Source of the DNA: DUZB01 sp964407525 | GTDB lineage: Bacteria; Desulfobacterota; DSM-4660; Desulfatiglandales; Desulfatiglandaceae | Direction: 5' to 3' | Assembly (NCBI GenBank): GCA_964407525.1 | Contig: CAYOWC010000315.1 | Location: 1-5,514, forward strand | DNA length: 5,514 nt | Shown: piece after piece, positions 1-4,621 of the stretch | Layout of the letters: each line of letters opens with the position of its first letter | Numbering within the stretch: position 1 is the first letter of the stretch | The notes under the pieces: generated by a model | What the model was told of the DNA's origin: nothing | Databases searched by the model: none | What the model saw: the letters and a program-made list of their open reading frames with translations, nothing else | Position numbers and translations under genes: made by a program

Positions 1-1466
1 ACAAAAAGGAAGAAAAGGGTTATTTTACCACATCAGTTCCGGTTGACCCACAATTTATTCGTGAAACGCTCAAAAATAAAATTGTTCGCATTATCCTGCG
101 TACGGGTCAACCCGGACAAGCACCTGAAAAAAAAGTCATTATTGAGTATGATATCAATGATTATAAAACCAAGGAAGAATTGACAAGCAACAAACTTTTT
201 ACTGCTGTAACCTCCGCACTCCGTTCGTGCCGTGATATGAACGTTATCGAAAGAAACCGGAAAGGACTTGAGATGATTATTAACGCGTCTTCGAGTCTGT
301 TAAAACTACCATCCCTCAAACAATTTACATCCGGAGTGTTAACCCAGTTAACATCCATATTGGGTTTTGAAGACAATTCTTTGTTGCTCCAAACAGCGGA
401 TGGAACATGTGGGTTTGCGGCAACCGCGGCACAGGGAAATTATAAGATCATCGCTGGAACAGGCCATTATGAAAAGTATGTTAACCAATGTGTGACAGAC
501 TTAGATAATGAAAATGTCATGGAAGATATCAACCAGGCGATTCGTCGGAAAATGAATAATTTCAAAGATAAAAGCGTTGTTTGTTATTTCAAGACCCATA
601 ACAATATTGAAAACATTCTTTATCTTCAAAGCCGCAAACGCGTTAATAAAACTGATAGAAATATGATTGATATTTTCCTTTCAAATGTTGCCATTGCTTT
701 TGATAATTTGTACCACCGGGAAAACCTTGAAAAGCTTGTTGAAGAAAGAACTTTCGATCTTCAACGCGAAAAAGAAACCGTAGCCAAAGCCCATAAGGTG
801 TTATCTAAATATGTGCCACCTCAGTTGACGGAAAGGATACTTGCAGGTGAAATTGAAGATGTTTGGGAATCTTCACGCAAAAGGCTCACCATGTTTTTTT
901 CGGATATCAAGGATTTTACGAAACTGACCGAAAGCATGGAGCCGGAAGATCTTGCCACGCTGCTGAATGGGTATTTTACGGAGATGAATGACATTGCCAA
1001 TCGTTATGGCGGTGTTGTCGTGGACTTCACAGGTGACGGATTGTTCATTTTTTTCGGTGCACCGGATGCAACGACAGACAGGGAACATGCCCTCAACTGC
1101 GTGCGTATGGCGATAGCCATGCAAAAGCGCATCGTCGATTTGGGAAAGAAATGGTTTGAAGAGGGCATTGAAGAACCGCTTCAGAATCGTTGTGGAATCA
1201 ATACGGGTATGGTCAACGTGGGCGGGTTTGGATCCGTAGAGCGCAAGAAATATGGCGCCCAGGGCGTTCATGTCAACCTGGCTTCCAGACTTGAGGCGGC
1301 TTGCGAACCCGGACAAATCCTGATCAGTCATTCCACTTGGGCTCTGGTGAAAGATGAGATTGCCTGTGAACCCAAAGGCAAACTTGAGGTAAAGGGTCTT
1401 TCTCACCGTGTGCGTGCTTACAACGTTTGCCTGGACGAAACTGATGAGAAAACGGATTTGTTGTAG
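1..1466 (+). CDS. Response regulator with DUF3369 and class III nucleotide cyclase domain (5' partial)
   Basis: The reading frame is open from base 3 to the TAG at 1464-1466, giving 487 visible residues. The true start lies before the window; the TTG at 180 is internal. The first ~57 residues are the end of a CheY-like receiver domain: RIILRTGQPG carries the conserved Thr and YDINDYK the conserved Lys, so the phospho-acceptor Asp is upstream. DUF3369 follows (about 175-700; hallmark LTSNKLFTAV...ALRS.RD). Next come a charged helical linker (about 715-870, with KYVPPQLTERILAGE) and a cyclase homology domain (about 880-1430). Metal-binding Asp are at 903-905 (FFSDIKDFT) and 1035-1037 (TGDG). 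Transition-state Asn and Arg are at 1275-1277 and 1287-1289 (VNLASR). The purine-selecting positions are atypical: Asp at 1023-1025 where adenylate cyclases have Lys, and Gly at 1254-1256 where Asp or Thr is usual. DUF3369 receivers are, as I recall, more often joined to HD-GYP domains. Product (cAMP, cGMP or other) cannot be assigned. Confidence 0.9.
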   Translation, partial: KKEEKGYFTTSVPVDPQFIRETLKNKIVRIILRTGQPGQAPEKKVIIEYDINDYKTKEELTSNKLFTAVTSALRSCRDMNVIERNRKGLEMIINASSSLLKLPSLKQFTSGVLTQLTSILGFEDNSLLLQTADGTCGFAATAAQGNYKIIAGTGHYEKYVNQCVTDLDNENVMEDINQAIRRKMNNFKDKSVVCYFKTHNNIENILYLQSRKRVNKTDRNMIDIFLSNVAIAFDNLYHRENLEKLVEERTFDLQREKETVAKAHKVLSKYVPPQLTERILAGEIEDVWESSRKRLTMFFSDIKDFTKLTESMEPEDLATLLNGYFTEMNDIANRYGGVVVDFTGDGLFIFFGAPDATTDREHALNCVRMAIAMQKRIVDLGKKWFEEGIEEPLQNRCGINTGMVNVGGFGSVERKKYGAQGVHVNLASRLEAACEPGQILISHSTWALVKDEIACEPKGKLEVKGLSHRVRAYNVCLDETDEKTDLL

Positions 1467-1608
1467 GGCATCGATCTGGGTTTCCCCAACCGGTTCTGGC
1501 TCACAATCTGGTTTTGGCGAAAAGAATACCACTCAATTCGGACGTGTCGTGAAAATGAGCGGGGCCGCCGGCTGGGAAAAAGCCAGTCTGATCGAGAAAG
1601 AAACTATG

Positions 1609-1634
1609 CATTCCCACGCTGGAGCATGGGAACG
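1609..1634 (-). repeat. Hairpin of repeat copy 1
   Basis: Left arm CATTCCCACGC (1609-1619), 4-nt loop, right arm GCATGGGAACG (1624-1634). On the minus strand all 11 positions pair, two of them as G-U wobbles. On the plus strand those two become A-C mismatches. Motifs of this kind (GCATTCCCACGC...GGGAACGAG) are, from memory, widespread dispersed repeats in proteobacterial and related genomes. Confidence 0.75.
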
Positions 1635-1640
1635 AGTAAC

Positions 1641-1664
1641 CTTGAACCCTTAAACCTTTGAACC
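1641..1664. repeat. Tandem octamer array (CTTGAACC type), copy 1
   Basis: Three head-to-tail 8-mers of the form YTTRAACC follow the hairpin of repeat copy 1: CTTGAACC at 1641, CTTAAACC at 1649 and TTTGAACC at 1657. Only the first and fourth bases vary. Confidence 0.8.
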
Positions 1665-1734
1665 AAAATGTAGTTTCACACGAGCGCCGCCTTTGACCGG
1701 AAAAGAAGTCCGTCTGATCAGACAGAAACTTATG

Positions 1735-1759
1735 CATTCCCACGCAGAGCATGGGAACG
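1735..1759 (-). repeat. Hairpin of repeat copy 2
   Basis: Left arm CATTCCCACGC (1735-1745), 3-nt loop AGA, right arm GCATGGGAACG (1749-1759). Both arms are identical to copy 1, and only the loop differs (3 instead of 4 nt), so the arms are better conserved than the loop. Confidence 0.75.
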
Positions 1760-1797
1760 AGAAAACCCCAGGTATTGTTATTTAGCAACCATGAACA

Positions 1798-1821
1798 GCT
1801 GAACCTTTGAACCCTTGAACC
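1798..1821. repeat. Tandem octamer array (CTTGAACC type), copy 2
   Basis: Three 8-mers, GCTGAACC at 1798, TTTGAACC at 1806 and CTTGAACC at 1814, sit at the same relative place in repeat copy 2. A more decayed unit (CATGAACA, 1790-1797) may precede them. Confidence 0.78.
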
Positions 1822-1939
1822 GAAACGAAGTTTCATATGAGTTTCACACGAGCACATAAAATTCCATTACGGGTCTCTACCCCGCACTCGGGACGGGTTT
1901 TCCACGTTCCCATGAATCCGTAAAATCTTAAAAAAGATA

Positions 1940-1969
1940 TTGACAATGTCTCTGTTATGGTTTTAAAAT
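1940..1969 (+). promoter_or_regulatory. Sigma70-type promoter of the TetR gene
   Basis: A perfect -35 box TTGACA lies at 1940-1945 and a -10 box TAAAAT (5 of 6 consensus bases) at 1964-1969. The spacer is 18 bp. This predicts transcription starting near 1976, about 30 bp before the ATG at 2006. Boxes are seen; promoter activity is inferred. Confidence 0.65.
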
Positions 1970-1970
1970 C

Positions 1971-1986
1971 AAACAATCGTTCGTTT
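1971..1986. promoter_or_regulatory. Probable TetR-family operator (imperfect palindrome)
   Basis: The 16-bp sequence AAACAATCGTTCGTTT matches its own reverse complement at 12 of 16 positions (AAAC.A.CG.T.GTTT). It begins one base after the -10 box and covers the predicted transcription start. Position, length and symmetry suit autorepression by the TetR protein encoded just downstream. Binding is inferred. Confidence 0.5.
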
Positions 1987-2005
1987 TATTAATGGGTGGT
2001 TCACC

Positions 2006-2593
2006 ATGTCCAAATCAAAAAATTTAAAAAGAAGGGAAGAGATATGCGACAGTATTGCGCACCTTTTTGCCCGGAACGGATACCACTCCACTTCCATGAG
2101 GGATATCGCGAGAGAGCTGAATATGAATGCCTCTTCCCTTTACCATTATTTCAAGGGAAAAGAGGATATGTTGTTCCAGTTGATGAACGATGCCATGGAT
2201 GAGGCCCTTGTGACCATTGAAGATATTTGCCAGGCGCCTATTCCCCCTGAGAAAAAATTGGATAGAGTTCTTGTCTATTACACCAAATATTTTGCGGGTG
2301 AACAGGAACGAGAGATCCTGTTGGTGAATGAAATGTCTTCCCTGAAAGGGAAATATAGAACGATTCTGCTTGAAAAACAGAGGCATTACGTTCACCTGAT
2401 CCGGTCTATCCTGGATGAATTGGTGGACCAGGGAAAAATGAAAAAAATGAGTTCTACAACGGCGCTCTTCGCCTTTTTCGGGATGGTGCACTACACGTTC
2501 AAGTGGTATGACAAAAATGGCCTGGTAAGCCTGGATGAACTGGCTGATACGTTTATGGAGATCTTTTCAAGGGGTATTTTGAAACAGAAGTGA
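2006..2593 (+). CDS. TetR-family transcriptional regulator, probably of acyl-CoA metabolism
   Basis: A 195-residue protein, normal size for TetR. The N-terminal DNA-binding domain covers about residues 9-56, with the helix-turn-helix around TSMRDIARELNMNASSLYHYF (29-49), a classic TetR match. The C-terminal ligand domain ends with FFGMVHYTFKWYDKNGLVSLDELADTF-type sequence (about 157-183). This resembles regulators of fatty-acid, sterol and phenylacetate degradation that bind acyl-CoA esters; that comparison is from memory. ATG 2006 is the first in-frame ATG. The only SD-like sequence is a weak GGGTGG at 1994-1999. The gene has its own promoter with a palindrome at the start site, suggesting autorepression, and lies 27 bp before the acyl-CoA dehydrogenase gene, so it probably controls the whole operon. 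The ligand is unknown. Confidence 0.92.
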   Translation: MSKSKNLKRREEICDSIAHLFARNGYHSTSMRDIARELNMNASSLYHYFKGKEDMLFQLMNDAMDEALVTIEDICQAPIPPEKKLDRVLVYYTKYFAGEQEREILLVNEMSSLKGKYRTILLEKQRHYVHLIRSILDELVDQGKMKKMSSTTALFAFFGMVHYTFKWYDKNGLVSLDELADTFMEIFSRGILKQK

Positions 2594-2608
2594 TGAACCG
2601 TTTTTTAG

Positions 2609-2615
2609 AAGGAGG
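2609..2615 (+). promoter_or_regulatory. Strong ribosome binding site of the acyl-CoA dehydrogenase gene
   Basis: AAGGAGG lies 5 nt before ATG 2621 and continues as GAGGAGGAT. It is the strongest Shine-Dalgarno in the window, stronger than that of the regulator gene, which fits higher translation of the enzyme than of its repressor. Confidence 0.8.
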
Positions 2616-2620
2616 AGGAT

Positions 2621-3769
2621 ATGGATTTTGAGCTTTCACGAGAACAGAAAGACGTTCGCCAGGCGGCGAGAGAGTTTGCCCTTGGAGAACTTCAGGATAT
2701 CGCGAAAGATTGCGATGTGAATGAGACATTCCCCCGGGAACTCATAACAAAAGCGGGAGAACTCGGTTTTTTGGGGGCCTTTATTGATGAAGAATATGGG
2801 GGCGCAGGATTTGGATTCCTGGAACATGCCATTATCCTGGAAGAGTTCTGGAAAATTGATCCCGGTCTCGGCCAACAGCTTTGCTCGGTTTCGTTCGGGT
2901 CGGAAGAATTTCTCCTTTTTGGCAGCGAAGAACAGAAACTCAAATTTCTTCCCCCCATAGTGGAAGGAAAAACGATGATGGGCTTTGCCATTACCGAGCC
3001 GGATGCGGGGAGCGATACCCTGTCTGCATCCACCCATGCCGTTCTGGAGGGGGATGAATACAGGATAAACGGCAGCAAGGTGATGATCGGAAACGGCACT
3101 GTTGGGGATTTCCTTCTGGTGTTCTGCCTTACGGATCCGGACGAAAAAAAGAAGTCTAAACGGCATAGTATACTTGCCGTTGAAACGGATCGCGCTGGAT
3201 ATGAAGCCGATCCCATGCATGGCAAGATGGGATTGCGCGCCTCCGATACCTCGTCTGTTTTCTTTTCTGATGTCAGAGTCCCCAAAGAGAACCTGGTGGG
3301 TGAGCGGGGGAACGGGTTTTCCCAGCTCATGGCATTTTTTGATCGTTCCCGGGCCTATGTTTCGGCCCACGGAGTGGGCCTTGCCCAGGGCGCATTGGAT
3401 CTGGCGGTAAAGCATGTGAAGAACCGGGTACAGTTCGGGAGGAAGATTGGGTCTTTCCAGGCTACCCAGTTTAAAGTAGCAGACATGGCCACCAAGGTGG
3501 AGATGGCCCGAACCATGACCCATAAGGCTTGTACGTTGTTGGACCAGGGGAAAGGCAATACGGATATCACCGCAATGGCAAAAATGTTTTCGGGCAGAAC
3601 GGCCGTGGAAGTGGTCGACGAGGCTCTCCAGCTTCACGGAGGGTACGGATACTTCAATGAACAGGATGTCGAGCGATTCTACAGGGCCGCCAAGGTTCTG
3701 GAGATTTATGAAGGCGCCAAGGAGATTGAGAAGATGATCATTGGCCGGAATGTGATTGGGAGACTATAG
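2621..3769 (+). CDS. Acyl-CoA dehydrogenase
   Basis: A 382-residue cytoplasmic FAD flavoprotein of normal family length. It catalyses alpha,beta-desaturation of an acyl-CoA, or the reverse reduction, with Etf as electron partner. Domains in order: N-terminal helical domain (about 5-118), beta domain (about 120-220) with the FAD/substrate signature ITEPDAGSD (124-132), and C-terminal helical domain (about 228-380). The last contains NRVQFGRKIGSFQATQ (268-283) and QLHGGYGY (337-344). Glu364 in IYEGAKEIE aligns with the catalytic base of medium- and short-chain enzymes (Glu376 in human MCAD), so the enzyme should be active. The ATG is set by a strong Shine-Dalgarno. It lies between a TetR gene and etfBA, indicating one operon. 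Substrate chain length or type cannot be read; branched, aromatic-derived or short-chain acyl-CoA, and enoyl-CoA reductase roles, remain open. Confidence 0.93.
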   Translation: MDFELSREQKDVRQAAREFALGELQDIAKDCDVNETFPRELITKAGELGFLGAFIDEEYGGAGFGFLEHAIILEEFWKIDPGLGQQLCSVSFGSEEFLLFGSEEQKLKFLPPIVEGKTMMGFAITEPDAGSDTLSASTHAVLEGDEYRINGSKVMIGNGTVGDFLLVFCLTDPDEKKKSKRHSILAVETDRAGYEADPMHGKMGLRASDTSSVFFSDVRVPKENLVGERGNGFSQLMAFFDRSRAYVSAHGVGLAQGALDLAVKHVKNRVQFGRKIGSFQATQFKVADMATKVEMARTMTHKACTLLDQGKGNTDITAMAKMFSGRTAVEVVDEALQLHGGYGYFNEQDVERFYRAAKVLEIYEGAKEIEKMIIGRNVIGRL

Positions 3770-3804
3770 CTGGTTGCTGGTTTCCGGTTTCGAGTTGCAG
3801 GTCG
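3770..3804. repeat. Degenerate tandem heptamer array
   Basis: Directly after the acyl-CoA dehydrogenase stop codon come five imperfect 7-mers of the type CTGGTTK: CTGGTTG at 3770, CTGGTTT at 3777, then CCGGTTT, CGAGTTG and a weak CAGGTCG up to 3804. The reverse complement reads as AAACCAG-like repeats. It fills about half of the 72-bp gap before etfB and leaves the etfB ribosome binding site intact. Confidence 0.6.
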
Positions 3805-3829
3805 TTTGACTGCACAAAAAAATTGGTAC

Positions 3830-3835
3830 GGAGGG
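3830..3835 (+). promoter_or_regulatory. Ribosome binding site that fixes the etfB start
   Basis: GGAGGG lies 6 nt before ATG 3842. The frame is open further upstream (another start codon at 3806), but only ATG 3842 is correctly spaced from a Shine-Dalgarno and gives the family's N-terminus, MNIVVCVKRVP. Confidence 0.8.
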
Positions 3836-3841
3836 ACGACT

Positions 3842-4621
3842 ATGAATATCGTGGTTTGTGTAAAGCGGGTCCCCATGACCCAGGAGGTTGATCTGATCAT
3901 TGATGAGGGGAAAAAGGGGGTTCGGGAAGATGAACTCGCCTACGTTATCAATGACTGGGATAATTATGCCATTGAAGAGGCCGTTCTCTTGCAGGAAAAA
4001 TTCGGGGGTACGGTTACTGCCGTTACGATTGGGGACGAAGAAGATGAAGAGGTCTTGAGAAGGGCCCTTGCCATGGGTGCTGACAAGTCTGTTCGAGTGG
4101 ACCCGGGCGACCGGGAACTGGATGGTTTTGTGGTCTCCGGTATTCTTGCCAAGGTGATCCGTGATCTGGAGTTTGACCTGGTTCTGACCGGAGTTCAGGC
4201 CGATGACGATAACCTGGGAATGGTCGGAATCATGCTGGCTGAAAAACTCGAAGTCGGGCATGCATCCGTTGTGGTGGGTGTTGAACCCGATGGCGATTCC
4301 GCCAGGGTAAAGGTGGAACTGGAGGGCGGCATGGATGAGGTTTCCAATCTGCGTTTGCCTGCGCTCCTGACAGTGCAGACCGGTATCAATGAACCCAGGT
4401 ACGTATCTATTATGGGTATCCGGAAAGCTCGGAAGAAAGAGTTGAACGTGGTCGGTGTGGAAGAGTTGGGTCTCAGCGAGGAAGAACTGACGCCCATGAC
4501 AAGAATCGAAGAAGTTTTTCTGCCGCCTGAAACCGATGGCGCTGAGATGATCGAGGGTGATTCTTCGGCGGTTGCTGAACAGATTCTCCGTATTATCCGG
4601 GAAAAGGGGGTGGGTATTTAG
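3842..4621 (+). CDS. etfB: Electron transfer flavoprotein, beta subunit
   Basis: A 259-residue protein, normal for EtfB (about 250-265). The N-terminus IVVCVKRVP, the WDNYAIEEAV segment (39-48) and RRALAMGADKSV (73-84) are typical. TGVQADDDNLGMVGIMLAEKL (116-136) is the nucleotide-binding segment that holds AMP in classical Etf and a second FAD in bifurcating Etf. ELEGGMDEVSNLRLPALLTVQ (159-179) is close to the EtfB signature. IMGIRKARKKE (190-200) aligns with the recognition loop that docks the dehydrogenase; Ile190 appears to take the place of human anchor Leu195 (alignment from memory). With EtfA it accepts electrons from the dehydrogenase and passes them to a quinone oxidoreductase or another partner. 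The gene lies 72 bp after the dehydrogenase gene and abuts etfA. Bifurcating or not is undecided. Confidence 0.93.
   Translation: MNIVVCVKRVPMTQEVDLIIDEGKKGVREDELAYVINDWDNYAIEEAVLLQEKFGGTVTAVTIGDEEDEEVLRRALAMGADKSVRVDPGDRELDGFVVSGILAKVIRDLEFDLVLTGVQADDDNLGMVGIMLAEKLEVGHASVVVGVEPDGDSARVKVELEGGMDEVSNLRLPALLTVQTGINEPRYVSIMGIRKARKKELNVVGVEELGLSEEELTPMTRIEEVFLPPETDGAEMIEGDSSAVAEQILRIIREKGVGI

Larger units (their letters stand above)
1564..1685 (-). repeat. Composite intergenic repeat, copy 1
   Basis: This unit runs from GCCGCC (1564-1569) through GTCTGATC (1586-1593), AGAAACT and a hairpin (1609-1634). It then has three octamers (1641-1664) and ends at GTTTCACACGAGC (1673-1685). The same blocks recur in the same order from 1686. 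Seen: block order and near-identity of the hairpin segment TATGCATTCCCACGC. Inferred: duplication of one element. Strand is given as minus because the hairpin pairs without mismatches only in minus-strand RNA. Confidence 0.75.
1686..1853 (-). repeat. Composite intergenic repeat, copy 2
   Basis: Second copy of the element: GCCGCC (1686-1691), GTCTGATC (1712-1719), AGAAACT, a hairpin (1735-1759), octamers (1798-1821) and GTTTCACACGAGC (1841-1853). It is longer than copy 1 because about 35-45 bp of unmatched sequence lies between hairpin and octamers. An extra imperfect GTTTCA-like block (about 1830-1840) precedes its end. Confidence 0.72.
1467..2005. other. 539-bp intergenic region with repeats and promoter, no gene
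   Basis: No open frame here has a plausible ribosome binding site or a recognisable product. The frames that cross it on either strand run through the repeats and continue as shadows of neighbouring genes. Bases 1467-1563 hold nothing I can name and no clear intrinsic terminator for the cyclase gene. Bases 1564-1853 hold two copies of a composite repeat. Bases 1854-1935 are unremarkable apart from an orphan hairpin arm at 1905-1914. Bases 1940-1986 hold the promoter and probable operator of the TetR gene. Confidence 0.75.

Noticed and set aside
180..182. TTG as start of the cyclase protein
   Set aside because: The frame is open to the window edge, and upstream residues form the end of a receiver domain (RTGQPG, YDINDYK).
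873..1532. A 219-codon minus-strand open frame opposite the cyclase domain
   Set aside because: It is antisense to a strongly conserved catalytic domain and resembles no family; it is a by-product of the higher GC in that segment.
1564..1853. CRISPR array
   Set aside because: Only two copies, each far longer than a CRISPR repeat, with no regular short spacers and no cas genes nearby.
1501..1857. A 118-codon minus-strand open frame across the intergenic repeats
   Set aside because: It consists largely of translated repeat units (the same peptide pieces recur twice), has no evident ribosome binding site, and shows no recognisable domain.
1881..1902. Possible intrinsic terminator (CCCG CACT CGGG followed by TTTT)
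   Set aside because: The stem is only 4 bp, and ACGGG lies between it and the short T run, so it is too weak to call.
2636..3637. A 333-codon minus-strand open frame opposite the acyl-CoA dehydrogenase
   Set aside because: The plus strand encodes a full-length enzyme with all motifs. The antisense frame has no domain and shows biased shadow composition.
3806..3841. Earlier in-frame start for etfB, adding 12 residues
   Set aside because: It would place the good Shine-Dalgarno inside the gene and add residues foreign to the family. ATG 3842 gives the standard N-terminus.
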